Notes under the pieces: generated by a model
Told to the model about the DNA's origin: nothing
Databases searched by the model: none
Seen by the model: only the letters and a program-made list of their open reading frames with translations
Part shown: positions 17,858 to 27,108 of the stretch, one piece after another
Layout of the letters: every line of letters begins with the position of its first letter
Numbering within the stretch: the stretch's first letter is position 1
Made by a program: the position numbers and the translations under genes
From: DATARH01 sp963778385
GTDB taxonomy: Bacteria > Pseudomonadota > Alphaproteobacteria > ATCC43930 > CGMCC-115725
Direction of reading: 5' to 3'
DNA: 64,000 nucleotides
NCBI GenBank assembly: GCA_963778385.1
Contig: CAVZUA010000006.1
Span: 124,001 to 188,000 of the forward strand

Positions 17858-17972
17858 GCCCCCTCCGGCTTGCTGCGCTCGCCACCTCCCCCGCAAGCGG
17901 GGGAGGAACCTAAAACTGCTCCTCCTCCGCGAAGCGGGGGAGGGGGACCATGCGAAGCATGGTGGAGGGGGC
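17858..17972. repeat. Inverted-repeat element between permease and ATPase genes
   Basis: A 115-bp element with ends GCCCCCTCC (17858) and GGAGGGGGC (to 17972). It contains hairpins CCTCCCCCGCAAGCGGGGGA and CATGCGAAGCATG. It is the second repeat inside the same ABC operon and leaves 59 bp before the ATPase start. Confidence 0.82.
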
Positions 17973-18031
17973 ATTGCCGCGAGATTTTCGAACCTGAACA
18001 AATACCGCTCCAGCCGGGTGTCGCACCGCCG

Positions 18032-18799
<768 letters not shown>

Positions 18800-18917
18800 C
18801 CGCCCCGTCAGTTTGACGCAGATGTGAAGCCGTCAGAGGGATTGGCTGATCAACCGAGGCGGCTTTCAGGCTAATATGCCGATGAGCTTTGGTATCAGGC
18901 TGAAGGGAGCGCGGACC

Positions 18918-19559
18918 ATGATGAAGCGACTTCCAGCGTTGACGGCGGCTTTCGCAACCATTGTGCTTGCCTCCGGCGCCGCGTTGTTGCCGGCAAGCGG
19001 CGCCGACACGACGCCCCGGCCCGGCGCGCCGGCGCCCGGCTTTACCGCGAAGGACATCGCCGGGCGGAACGTGAGCCTGGCCGATTACCGCGGCAAGACG
19101 ATCATCCTTGAATGGACCAATAACGGCTGCCCGTTTGTCGGCAAGCACTACGACAGCGGCAACATGCAGGCCTTGCAGCGCCGCTTCACCGCCGCGGGCG
19201 ACGCCTGGTTGACCATCACGTCGTCGGCGCCGGGGGAGCAGGGCTATGTGACGCCCGACCAGGCGCGCGCCGATATCGCTCGCTGGCAGGCCGCGCCGAC
19301 CGACTACCTGCTCGATCCGGACGGGGTGGTGGGGCATCTCTACGATGCGCGCGCCACACCGCATATGGCGGTGATCGATCCGCAGGGCGTGCTCGTCTAT
19401 ATCGGCGCGATCGACGACAAGCCCTCGGTCGATGTCGCCGACGTCAAGACGGCGAAGAATTACGTGGCCGCGGCGCTGACGGAACTGGCCTCGGGCGAGC
19501 CGGTGTCGGTCTCGGCGACGCGCGACTACGGCTGCAGCGTCAAATACAAGACGAGCTGA
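18918..19559 (+). CDS. Secreted thioredoxin-fold (redoxin/AhpC-TSA) protein
   Basis: A 213-residue protein with signal peptide (MMKRLPALTAAFATIVLASGA). The thioredoxin-like domain begins RPGAPAPGFTAKDIAG. A single active-site cysteine lies in WTNNGCPFVGKHY, where most thioredoxins have CxxC, so a peroxiredoxin-like or partner-dependent chemistry is likely. The cis-proline region is TPHMAVIDPQGVLVYIG. A second cysteine near the C-terminus (DYGCSVKY) could act as resolving residue. It is probably periplasmic. It follows the ABC ATPase by about 120 bp and may be separately expressed. Confidence 0.85.
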   Translation: MMKRLPALTAAFATIVLASGAALLPASGADTTPRPGAPAPGFTAKDIAGRNVSLADYRGKTIILEWTNNGCPFVGKHYDSGNMQALQRRFTAAGDAWLTITSSAPGEQGYVTPDQARADIARWQAAPTDYLLDPDGVVGHLYDARATPHMAVIDPQGVLVYIGAIDDKPSVDVADVKTAKNYVAAALTELASGEPVSVSATRDYGCSVKYKTS

Positions 19560-19597
19560 GGAATTATACCGAGCTGACTAAGCGCTGACACGCTGCT

Positions 19598-19674
19598 GTG
19601 CGTCCTTCGAGGCCTCGCTGCGCGAGGCGCCTCATCCTGAGGTGCTCCGCGTAGCGGAGCGGCGAAGGACGCAC
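19598..19674. repeat. Inverted-repeat element, GTGCGTCCTTCG family
   Basis: A 77-bp element with 12-bp perfect ends, GTGCGTCCTTCG and CGAAGGACGCAC, and inner hairpins around CGCTGCGCGAGGCG and GCTCCGCGTAGCGGAGC. It sits in the 348-bp gap 19560-19907. The rest of that gap is AT-richer than its surroundings (for example TTTTTGATCGCGAAAC near 19851) and probably holds the promoter of the acyl-CoA dehydrogenase, though I cannot fix its boxes. A partial copy starts near 36173. Confidence 0.82.
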
Positions 19675-19907
19675 AAGCCGCCGTGCAGCGCATCCATCAT
19701 ACTGCCTCAAAGAACATAATAAGAACTTATAAGGGACTTTTTCCAACCCCGGTTTTGCCGTGCCGCCGAGCCAGTTGCCTGTTCCTGTCCTGTTATGCTC
19801 TTGTTTTTTCGACGTAAATCGCATGATTCCAACGGCTTGATTCTGATACTTTTTGATCGCGAAACAGGGCGCGCTATCCTGACGCCGCGAAACAGTGGGA
19901 GGGTGCG

Positions 19908-21104
19908 ATGCCCTATGGCGACCAGTCCGACGAACCGGTGATGCTCGCGCTCGGCGAGGACTATCCGGAGCTGCGCGAGTCGATCCGCAAGATTTGCGAG
20001 GGCTATCCCGGCAGCTACTGGCGCAAGCTGGAGGACGAGCAGGCCTATCCGACCGCGTTCGTCAAGGAACTGACCGAGGGCGGCTTTCTCGCCTCGCTGA
20101 TCCCGGAGGAGTATGGCGGCTCGGGCCTGCCGTTGCGCGCCGCGGCGGTGATCCTCGAGGAGATCAACGCCTCGGGCTGCAACGCCGGCGCCTGTCACGC
20201 CCAGATGTACATCATGGGAACCGTGCTGCGGCACGGCAACGAGGCGCAGAAGCAGCAGTATTTGCCCAAGATCGCCACCGGTGAATTGCGCCTGCAGGCA
20301 TTTGGCGTCACCGAGCCGACCACCGGCTCCGACACCACCAAGCTCAAGACCCGTGCGGTGCGCGACGGCAATTCAGGCTACGTCGTCAATGGCCAGAAGG
20401 TGTGGACCTCGCGTGCCCGGCACTCCGATCTGATGCTGCTGCTCGCCCGCACCACCCCGGTCGAGGAGGTCAAGCGTCGCACCGACGGGCTCTCGGTGTT
20501 CCTGATCGACCTCAAGGCGAACCTCGGCAAGGGCGTCGAAATCCGGCCGATCGAGGCGATGATCAACCACAACACGACGGAGGTCTTCTTCGACAACCTC
20601 AAGATCCCGGCCGACAGCCTGATCGGCGAGGAAGGGAAGGGGTTCCGCTACATTCTCGACGGCATGAACGCCGAGCGTATCTTGGTCGCCCAGGAATGCA
20701 TCGGCGACGGCCGCTGGCTGCTCAAGAAGGGCGTCGACTACGCCAAGGAACGCGTCGTCTTCGACCGGTCGATCGGGCAGAACCAGGGTGTCCAGTTCCC
20801 GCTGGCCCGCGCCTACGCCGAGCTCGAGGCGGCCGACATGATCTGCCGCCGCGCCGCCGCGCTGTTCGACGCCGGCCAGGATTGCGGCGCCGACGCCAAC
20901 ATGGCAAAGCTGCTCGCGTCGGAAGCGACCTGGCATGCCGCCGACGCGACCTTCCAGACGCATGGCGGCTTTGCCTTCGCCAAGGAATACGACATCGAGC
21001 GCAAATGGCGCGAAGTCCGGCTCTACCAGACCGCGCCGATCTCCACGAACCTCATCCTCGCCTATATCGGCCAGCACGTGCTGGGGATGCCGCGGAGTTA
21101 TTGA
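19908..21104 (+). CDS. Acyl-CoA dehydrogenase family protein
   Basis: A 398-residue flavoprotein with GGAGGG before its ATG. FAD and substrate contact regions are AFGVTEPTTGSDTTKLKT and GQKVWTSRARHSDLML. The C-terminal helical domain includes FQTHGGFAFAKEYDIERKWRE. The usual glutamate of the short/medium-chain enzymes (YEGTSEI position) is replaced by YQTAPISTN. A glutamate is present in DGMNAERILVAQ, the place used by isovaleryl-CoA dehydrogenase. That suggests branched-chain or unusual acyl-CoA substrates, an inference from alignment by eye. It feeds electrons to ETF in the cytoplasm. Confidence 0.88.
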   Translation: MPYGDQSDEPVMLALGEDYPELRESIRKICEGYPGSYWRKLEDEQAYPTAFVKELTEGGFLASLIPEEYGGSGLPLRAAAVILEEINASGCNAGACHAQMYIMGTVLRHGNEAQKQQYLPKIATGELRLQAFGVTEPTTGSDTTKLKTRAVRDGNSGYVVNGQKVWTSRARHSDLMLLLARTTPVEEVKRRTDGLSVFLIDLKANLGKGVEIRPIEAMINHNTTEVFFDNLKIPADSLIGEEGKGFRYILDGMNAERILVAQECIGDGRWLLKKGVDYAKERVVFDRSIGQNQGVQFPLARAYAELEAADMICRRAAALFDAGQDCGADANMAKLLASEATWHAADATFQTHGGFAFAKEYDIERKWREVRLYQTAPISTNLILAYIGQHVLGMPRSY

Positions 21105-21139
21105 GACGGTATGTACGAAGGGGAGTACCGTTCAATCGC

Positions 21140-21230
21140 CCTGGCCGGGCTTGACCCGGCCATCCACGTCTGCCTGTTTCGGCGTTCGCAAACGAAGACC
21201 TGGACCCCCGGGTGAAGCCCGGGGGAGGCG
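21140..21230. repeat. Inverted-repeat element, GGCCGGGCTTGACCCGGCC family
   Basis: The left hairpin is GGCCGGGCTTGACCCGGCC and the right one CCCCCGGGTGAAGCCCGGGGG, arranged as inverted copies of each other. It lies between the convergent acyl-CoA dehydrogenase and OmpA-like genes, where it could act as a transcription end. Related shorter copies are at 49717-49779 and 50481-50537. Confidence 0.78.
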
Positions 21231-21252
21231 ACAAAGGCTAAGGTTTCAATAC

Positions 21253-21783
21253 CTAGTGCCCGGTCACGCTCGTCGGCTGGTTGACGACGACCTCGATGCG
21301 CCGGTTTTGTGCGCGGCCTTGCGGCGTGTCGTTCGAGGCGACGGGGTGCGTGTCGCCGCGGCCCTTGGCCGAGAGGATGTCGGCACTGATGCCCTTCGAA
21401 ATCAGGTAGCGAACCACATCGTTCGCGCGCTTCGTCGAGAGGTCGAGATTGTCGACGATGCCGCGTTTCTGCAGCGCTTTGCCCACCGGCTTGTTGTCGG
21501 TGTAGCCGTAAACCACGACCTTGGCGTCAGGCATGCTCTAAATCTGCGGGACGATGCCGTCGAGTTCCTTTTTGCCCTTTCGCGTCAGTGTGTAGTTGCC
21601 TGAGCCGAAATCCAGATCGGCCGCCATCGTCAGGAGCGTCCGCTCGGCGATCGTCTGATTTTGCGCCAGCGGCGGCGGGGGCGGTGGTGGCGGGGGCGGT
21701 GGGGGCGGCGGTGACGAGCAGGCCGCGAGCGCGAAGGCGACCGCGGAAAAGATAGTGACGGCAATGGACCGGCTTCTGTACAT
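21253..21783 (-). pseudogene. OmpA-family lipoprotein interrupted by an in-frame amber codon
   Basis: One reading frame of 177 codons (stop included) encodes a lipoprotein signal (AFALAACSS), a run of fourteen prolines, then an OmpA-like peptidoglycan-binding domain. At 21538-21540 the complement reads TAG between VPQI and SMPDAKVVVYGYTDN, so the product would stop at 81 residues, before the domain core. The downstream half keeps conserved features: GYTDNKPVG, LSTKRANDVVRYLI and GRGDTHPVASNDTPQGRAQNRR. Frame and residues are otherwise intact, which points to a recent nonsense change, readthrough, a restart at the ATG two codons later (without a signal peptide), or a base error. Confidence 0.8.
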
Positions 21784-21847
21784 CTCGCTCTCCCCTGAGG
21801 AACGCCGTGGATCGACCCCACCCTACGGTTGAAGGCGCATCATAGTT

Positions 21848-23200
21848 TCAGTTTGTCGAGCCGTCTTTCACCAAATTGGTGGATGCAAGGGAAGCCACAT
21901 CATGCGTTGCCTCCAGCGACGCGATCGCGTGCCACAAGGCATCGGAACCGCCGCAAGCGGCAAATTTCGTCCGCGCCGCTTCGCGTGACAGCGGCCGCGC
22001 CGGGCTGCCGATGATCTCCGCGACATCGCAGGCAAGGGTTCGGCCATCGCTCAGATCGAGTTCCACCCGCACCGGGTGCATCGCGTTGGGGTCCGGATTG
22101 GTGTCGGCGATTACTTGGAGCCGGGCCGCGAGATCGAGGGTGAAAGGGTCGGCCAGCGCGGCGTCGGTGAAGTCGTCGAGCCCGACCGAGCCGCGCCGCA
22201 GGCACACGGCGCCGCAATAGGTCAGGCACAGCCGCGCATGGGCGACGCTCATCCCGGCCGCAGGCCGGCGCCCGACCAGACGGAGCGTCAGCGGCGGCAC
22301 GATAAAGCGGCCGGCCTTGACCGGGGCGGCGGCGACGCTGTGCGCCGCCATCAGCCGCTGCAGCCCGTCGATGCCGCCATGCGTCGCGCGGCCCGAGGGG
22401 AACGGCTTGTGGCTCAGTTCGGCGATGCGCCAGGCGCGCCCCAACTCGTCGAATGGCGCCGGGTCGGCCGCGCCGTCGAACAGTGTGAAATAGCCGAACG
22501 GCCCCGAGATCGGCGCGCGTGGTCCCGGCATGCCGCGCCGCGCGAGTTCGACGGCGGTGACCGCGTTGCGCGCCGCAAACCCCATCTGCATCGCCAGTTG
22601 CGGCGATGCCTCGATATGCGCCTGCATCGTCCCGCAGCACTGGCCGTAATAGATGCCGAGCGCGTCCCGCGTCTGCGTCTCGTCAAGGTGGGCGAGTAAC
22701 GCCAGCGCGGCGACCGCGCCAAAACCGCTGCAATTCGCCGGGCGGAAGAAGCGCATCGGCGCGCGCGAACACAGGCCCAGCGTCGCCGCGATATCGACGC
22801 CGGCGATCACCGCGCGCAGCAGCCCGTCGCCGCTGACGCCGCCATCGGTCTCGCTCCAGCCGAGACCGCAGGCCAGCACCGCCGCCAGCGGGTGGACCAC
22901 CGCGGCCTCGTGCACCGGATCGAATTCCCGGGCATGGACCTGGAAGGCGTTGACCATCGCCGCGCTGGCCAGCGGTATCCGCTTCCCGCCGCCCCAGACC
23001 GTCGCCCCGGCATCGCTGCCGCGCGCCATATCGAGCACTTCCGCACGCCATGGCGCATTCGCCCCGGCGATGCCGACGGCGAGCGTGTCGGCGATGAAAG
23101 TCTTCGCGGCTGCTCGCACCGATGTTGGTACGTCGCCGGTCGCGACGTACGCCAAATGCGCGACGATCTTGTCGACGACGGGATCGGCGAGATCAGCCAC
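21848..23200 (-). CDS. MmgE/PrpD family protein (copy 1)
   Basis: A 450-residue protein starting at a GTG (MADLADPVVDKIVAHLAYVA). The family, typified by 2-methylcitrate dehydratase and cis-aconitate decarboxylase, has an all-alpha N-terminal domain (here to about residue 260) and an alpha/beta C-terminal domain. Characteristic stretches are FIADTLAVGIAGANAPW and SGFGAVAALALLAHLDETQ. No metal is needed in the family and substrates vary, so the reaction is unassigned. A second, clearly different family member follows upstream at 23295-24656. A repeat element supplies the G-rich sequence in front of this GTG. Confidence 0.85.
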   Translation of the reverse strand: MADLADPVVDKIVAHLAYVATGDVPTSVRAAAKTFIADTLAVGIAGANAPWRAEVLDMARGSDAGATVWGGGKRIPLASAAMVNAFQVHAREFDPVHEAAVVHPLAAVLACGLGWSETDGGVSGDGLLRAVIAGVDIAATLGLCSRAPMRFFRPANCSGFGAVAALALLAHLDETQTRDALGIYYGQCCGTMQAHIEASPQLAMQMGFAARNAVTAVELARRGMPGPRAPISGPFGYFTLFDGAADPAPFDELGRAWRIAELSHKPFPSGRATHGGIDGLQRLMAAHSVAAAPVKAGRFIVPPLTLRLVGRRPAAGMSVAHARLCLTYCGAVCLRRGSVGLDDFTDAALADPFTLDLAARLQVIADTNPDPNAMHPVRVELDLSDGRTLACDVAEIIGSPARPLSREAARTKFAACGGSDALWHAIASLEATHDVASLASTNLVKDGSTN

Positions 23201-23208
23201 TCAGCACC

Positions 23209-23286
23209 ACCCCGGCGCAGGCCGGGGCCCATCCTGCGACCGCCCGAGGCGCTGACAAATGCGTCCCGACCCGCGCCGGGGTAGTG
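23209..23286. repeat. Short inverted-repeat element, ACCCCGGCGCAGGCCGGGG family
   Basis: A 78-bp element whose left end (23209-23232) is the same palindrome that flanks the GIY-YIG gene at 5299-5684. The right end (about 23263-23286) is a decayed inverted copy, GTCCCGACCCGCGCCGGGGT. It carries no gene, so it looks like a gene-less relative of that unit. It fills the space between the two MmgE/PrpD genes. Confidence 0.75.
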
Positions 23287-23294
23287 CCATGGGC

Positions 23295-24656
23295 CTATTG
23301 CGCCGCCAGCTTCGTCAGCACGCCGACATCGGCCAGCGCGTCGAGCCCGGCGACCGCCTCGCGTAGTTCGCGGGCGCGGGCTGCGCCGAGCACGGGGGCG
23401 GCGAGGACGTCGAACTTCTCCGCGAGGCGCCGGCCCTGGGCGGCGATATCGGCCATCGGGATGCCGGCGTCGAAACTGGCGCTCGCCTTGCGGCCGTCGC
23501 GCAGCGCGACCTCGATTTCAGCACCGGCTTCGGGGAAATCGTCGCGGAAGTCGAAATCGACGCGCTCGCGCAGCGTCGCCAGCGCCGGGTCGGTCGCGGT
23601 GGCGACGCTGTAGGCGCCGAGGCTCGCGGTGTCGACGCCGCTGAGCGCCATCGCCACGGTCTGCCGCAGGCTGAACTTGGCTTCGAGTCCGTCGGTCGGG
23701 GCCGGGATGTTGCACACCTTGTCGATTGCCTGGTGCGCCGTCAGCCGGATCGCGGCGATGTCGGCCGGCGCGATGCCCTGGTCGCGCAGCTGGCGGCCGC
23801 ACTCGATCGGCGCGTGCGTCATGTAGCAGGCGGCGTGGTACTTGAAGAGATTGTTGAAGATGTGGAAGCCACGTTTCGGTTCGGCCAGCGCCTTTTCCGG
23901 GTGAAATTCGGGCGCGTGGGTCGCCGCGAAGCCCTGCTCGCATTCGACAAGGTCGGGGCGGCTGGAAAAGCCGCGCGCCGCGAGGCGGGCGGCGAGCAGC
24001 CCGTTCTGCGCCGCCTTGCCGGCGTGGAACGGCTTGCACATCGTGCCGAATTGCGATTTGAGGCCGGCGGATTGCGTGCCGGCGATGCCGAGCGCGCGGC
24101 CGGTCGCCTCGGCGTCGAGGCCGAGCAGATGGGCGCAGGCCGCCGCCGCGCCGAACGCGCCGACCGTCCCGGTGGCGTGGAAGCCGCGCGTGTAATGGCC
24201 GGGGCGCATCGCCATGCCGATGCGGCAGCAGGTCTCGTAGCCGGCGACAAAGGCGGCGATGACCGCCTTGCCCGAGGCCTTCTTCTCCTCGGCGAGGGCG
24301 AGCAGCGCCGGCAGGATGGCGACCGAGGGATGCCCCGGCATTGCCAGGTTGACGTCGTCGTAGTCGAGCGCATGAGCGATCGCGCCATTGACCAGCGCCG
24401 CCGACAGCATCGACAGGCGCGCGGCGTGGCCGATCACCCCTGCCTGCGCGGCGCCGCCGGTCTCGTTCAATTCATCGAGCAGGATGCTCACCAGGTCGTC
24501 ATCGGCGCCGGCCAGCCCGACGCCGAGATAGTCGAGCACGCATTGCCGCGCCAGCTCGCGGACGTCGTCCGGAAGGCTTTCATAAGTAACGGCGACAGCT
24601 CGCTCCGCCAGGGTCCGGGTGAGGTTCGATCCGCTGCTGATCACTGAGCCGTCCAT
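23295..24656 (-). CDS. MmgE/PrpD family protein (copy 2)
   Basis: A 453-residue protein, MDGSVISSGSNLTRTLAERAV, with GCAGGAG ahead of the ATG. Family stretches are CVLDYLGVGLAGADDDL, ALDYDDVNLAMPGHPS and HATGTVGAFGAAAACAHLLGL. DYDDVN and the GHPS histidine match the putative active-site region of cis-aconitate decarboxylase and PrpD-like enzymes better than copy 1, whose equivalent reads FDPVHEAAVVHPLA. The two are therefore distant paralogues with probably different substrates. They appear to be cotranscribed, this one first. Confidence 0.87.
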   Translation of the reverse strand: MDGSVISSGSNLTRTLAERAVAVTYESLPDDVRELARQCVLDYLGVGLAGADDDLVSILLDELNETGGAAQAGVIGHAARLSMLSAALVNGAIAHALDYDDVNLAMPGHPSVAILPALLALAEEKKASGKAVIAAFVAGYETCCRIGMAMRPGHYTRGFHATGTVGAFGAAAACAHLLGLDAEATGRALGIAGTQSAGLKSQFGTMCKPFHAGKAAQNGLLAARLAARGFSSRPDLVECEQGFAATHAPEFHPEKALAEPKRGFHIFNNLFKYHAACYMTHAPIECGRQLRDQGIAPADIAAIRLTAHQAIDKVCNIPAPTDGLEAKFSLRQTVAMALSGVDTASLGAYSVATATDPALATLRERVDFDFRDDFPEAGAEIEVALRDGRKASASFDAGIPMADIAAQGRRLAEKFDVLAAPVLGAARARELREAVAGLDALADVGVLTKLAAQ

Positions 24657-24671
24657 GTGGTTTCTCCTGCC

Positions 24672-25631
24672 TTATCGCGATATTTTCCGCGCGAAAATCG
24701 TATTCGAGATCATATGCCCCAAAGTCGAGCCGTCGTCATGACAAGCCAGCACCTCGCAGCTGCACTCCCGCAATATACGAAATAACTCCGGCTGTGGGAT
24801 CAGATGCATCTCCATCCCCGGCTCCAACTGACGGCCGATCGCTTCCAAATACTCAGGGATTCGGAACCGATAATCATCACGATGTATCGGCACCTGGAAA
24901 TAGGCGATTCCACCAGGTGACAATCTATCGAGAATGACTCGCAATATCCGAGAAATGATAGGTGGAGGATTGTGTTGTAGTACTGCGACGGATGTAAATA
25001 CATCGAAACCATCGAGGGAGATCAAATCCTCAATTGCGGTAATGTGTCGAAATTCGATGTTTTTTCGATCGAAACGCTCGCTAGCTGCCCGCGCCAAAGC
25101 CAAATGCGGCTCGGAGATGTCGGCAGTGACGACTCTCTCAAACTCAGTGGCCAGCCAAATGCTGACGCGACCAACGCCGGTGCCGAGTTCGAAGCAGCAT
25201 TTTTTACTCGCCAGGTCGATGCCGCATCGCTGAGCACTGCGCCGCAGCCCGGCCAGATAGTTTTGGCCGCTGTCATAAAAACGCTGCTGCGTCGATGCGA
25301 TCCGTTCCGACTTGAATTCGTCGCTTATCCAGACGGACCAGTGTGGCTCGGTCAGCCCGAGGTGCCGCCAGCTAACTTCAACGTGCCGCGTCATGGCCGC
25401 GAATTCTTCCGGGGAAGAGTTGATGTCGACGTCGAGTGGCGCCGCGGCAAGCGGCATGAATCTCGGTAAGGAGTTGTTTCGGCGGAACTCCTCGGAATTC
25501 AAAAAGCGGTCGCGTAACTCCTGAAAAGTGTTGGCCTGGCGTGCATGCTCGTTAAGGACCGCCTCGTTCTCCGGTTCGCGGTTGAGAAGCAGCCGGTACG
25601 CTGCGCGAACATCTTCTGGACTGACGCCCAT
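24672..25631 (-). CDS. Class I SAM-dependent methyltransferase with N-terminal DUF4214-like segment
   Basis: A 319-residue protein. Residues 1-55 (VRAAYRLLLNREPENEAV and FLNSEEFRRN) resemble the DUF4214 repeat often attached to glycan-modifying or surface-associated enzymes. The methyltransferase core follows, with motif I CFELGTGVGRVSIWLA, the acidic ADISEPHLALA, and SVAVLQHNPPPIISRIL as the motif II-III region. Base composition is markedly lower in GC than its neighbours; 24901-24960 has 26 G+C of 60 and 25021-25080 has 24 of 60. This indicates transfer from a lower-GC source. Substrate unknown. Confidence 0.8.
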   Translation of the reverse strand: MGVSPEDVRAAYRLLLNREPENEAVLNEHARQANTFQELRDRFLNSEEFRRNNSLPRFMPLAAAPLDVDINSSPEEFAAMTRHVEVSWRHLGLTEPHWSVWISDEFKSERIASTQQRFYDSGQNYLAGLRRSAQRCGIDLASKKCCFELGTGVGRVSIWLATEFERVVTADISEPHLALARAASERFDRKNIEFRHITAIEDLISLDGFDVFTSVAVLQHNPPPIISRILRVILDRLSPGGIAYFQVPIHRDDYRFRIPEYLEAIGRQLEPGMEMHLIPQPELFRILRECSCEVLACHDDGSTLGHMISNTIFARKISR

Positions 25632-25661
25632 GATTTCCCTGGAGGTTGCGAGCTGCCGCTT

Positions 25662-26456
25662 TCACCGTCCCTTGAACACCGGCTTGCGCTTTTCGTTGAA
25701 ACTGGCGATGCCTTCGCGGCGGTCCTCGGTCGGGACCATGCGGTTATAGGCCTCGATCTCCAGCATCATGCCGGAAGCGAGGTCCATCTGCAGCCCGTAA
25801 TGGATCGCGTGCTTCGCCTGGCGCACCGAGATCGGCGCGTTGTCGGCGATACGGCGTGCCGCCTCCAGCACCTCGTCCATCAGCTTGCCGGGCGCGCATA
25901 GCCGGTTGACCATGCCCCAGTCATACGCGTCCTGGGCCGAGAAGGCGCGGCCGGTGAGGATGATCTCCTTGGCGCGTCGCTCGCCGACCGCGCGCGGCAG
26001 GTTCTGCGTGCCGCCGGCACCGGGCATGATGCCGAGGCTCACCTCGGTCAGCGCAAAGCGCGCGTTCTCGCTGGCGTAGATAAAGTCGCAGCACAGCGCC
26101 AATTCGCAACCGCCGGCATAGGCCGCGCCGTTGATCGCGCCGATCACCGGCACCGGGCAGCCGATAAAGGCGCGGATAGCCCGCTCGAACAGCAGATGCT
26201 GGGCCTGCCAAGTCTCGTCCGACATGCCCTGACGTTCCTTGAGGTCGCCGCCGGCGCAGAACGCCTTGTCCCCGGCCCCGGTCATGACGATGCAGCGATG
26301 CTGCAGCGGGTCGGCGTTGACGCCGTCGAAAAAGGCCAGCAGGTCGCGGCCCATCTGGGTGTTCATCGCATTGGCGATTCGCGGCCGGTTCAAGGTGAGG
26401 ATGGTCAGCCCGCCGCCCTGGTCCGACACGCTGATCGTTTCGTAGCTGCCGCTCAT
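25662..26456 (-). CDS. Enoyl-CoA hydratase/isomerase family protein
   Basis: A 264-residue crotonase-fold enzyme with GAGGGA before its ATG. The CoA-binding oxyanion element is AFCAGGDLKERQ, and the second is NGAAYAGGCELALCCDF. The catalytic glutamate region is FALTEVSLGIMPGAGGTQNL, keeping both acids found in hydratases. It probably acts in fatty-acid or aromatic-acid beta-oxidation in the cytoplasm. It is flanked by the low-GC methyltransferase and the vapBC pair on the same strand, with no obvious operon partner. Confidence 0.9.
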   Translation of the reverse strand: MSGSYETISVSDQGGGLTILTLNRPRIANAMNTQMGRDLLAFFDGVNADPLQHRCIVMTGAGDKAFCAGGDLKERQGMSDETWQAQHLLFERAIRAFIGCPVPVIGAINGAAYAGGCELALCCDFIYASENARFALTEVSLGIMPGAGGTQNLPRAVGERRAKEIILTGRAFSAQDAYDWGMVNRLCAPGKLMDEVLEAARRIADNAPISVRQAKHAIHYGLQMDLASGMMLEIEAYNRMVPTEDRREGIASFNEKRKPVFKGR

Positions 26457-26472
26457 CTGCGGTCCCTCGATA

Positions 26473-26859
26473 TCACACGGTCCGCAAGCCTAGCAGCCGT
26501 TCCATCGGCTCGAAATCCCGATCGGAATGCAGCAGGGCGTAACCTCGCTCGATGCAGAACGTCCCGATGATCATGTCGATGGTGTTGCGAACGGTGATTC
26601 CGTTCGAGCGCAGGAAACGGTAGTTCGCCGCTGCTCTAATGGCCAGTTCCGGATCGCAGAGCGAGACCATTTCAAAGCGACGAAGGGCGCGCTCGGTTCG
26701 ATTCACTTCATTAGCGCGCAGACCCTGCATGATCTCGCATAGCACGAGATCGCCCACGAGCAGCGGTCCGCTGCGCATCAGCAACCGAAGCTTGGTCGCG
26801 GATTCGGTGATAGAGCCGCGCAGGTGATCGATCCACACCGAGCTATCGACGAGGATCAC
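26473..26859 (-). CDS. vapC: VapC-family PIN-domain toxin
   Basis: A 128-residue PIN-domain ribonuclease beginning MILVDSSVWIDHLRG. The acidic metal-binding residues are the Asp in VDSSVWID, the Glu in LVLCEIMQGL, and the later Asp in NTIDMIIGTFCI and HSDRDFEPM. Such toxins cleave tRNA or rRNA when freed from their antitoxin. Its start overlaps the 3' end of the antitoxin gene by 17 bp, the usual arrangement for translational coupling of vapBC. Confidence 0.9.
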   Translation of the reverse strand: MILVDSSVWIDHLRGSITESATKLRLLMRSGPLLVGDLVLCEIMQGLRANEVNRTERALRRFEMVSLCDPELAIRAAANYRFLRSNGITVRNTIDMIIGTFCIERGYALLHSDRDFEPMERLLGLRTV

Positions 26860-27055
26860 GGTCCGCCTGGCCGTTCAAATCGTCGATATTGCCCTCCCAG
26901 TGAATTTTGCCCCCCAGTTTCAAGATCTCCTGTTGGTGTTGCACGCGGACGAACATGCGAAGGGCGGCGTCCACGACCGCGCGCTTAGTCTTGAGGCCGG
27001 AAAGTTTTTGGGCCTCCTTCATGAGCTTGTCGTCGATTTCGACGTTGGTACGCAT
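26843..27055 (-). CDS. vapB: VapB-family antitoxin
   Basis: A 70-residue protein, MRTNVEIDDKLMKEAQKLSG. It has the ribbon-helix-helix-like N-terminus typical of type II antitoxins (TNVEIDDKLM) and the segment TKRAVVDAALRMFV. The C-terminal part (GGKIHWEGNIDDL) would wrap around the toxin. It should repress its own promoter together with VapC; the promoter lies between 27056 and the divergent gene at 27109. Confidence 0.88.
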   Translation of the reverse strand: MRTNVEIDDKLMKEAQKLSGLKTKRAVVDAALRMFVRVQHQQEILKLGGKIHWEGNIDDLNGQADRDPRR

Positions 27056-27108
27056 GACGGCACCATGGTGTATGAATAAGAGAAGCTATACACATAAGCG
27101 GGTCGACC

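Noticed and set aside
16728..17972. Tandem GC-rich hairpins considered as a CRISPR array
   Set aside because: Repeats differ in length and orientation, spacers are not of regular size and no cas gene is present.
19564..19824. Small minus-strand open frame in the 348-bp intergenic gap
   Set aside because: It reads through the inverted-repeat element, has no ribosome-binding site and resembles no family known to me.
21253..21783. Amber codon read as pyrrolysine or as general TAG recoding
   Set aside because: Only one gene is affected, other genes use TAG as a normal stop (for example the MFS gene at 1802-1804), and no pyl gene is seen.
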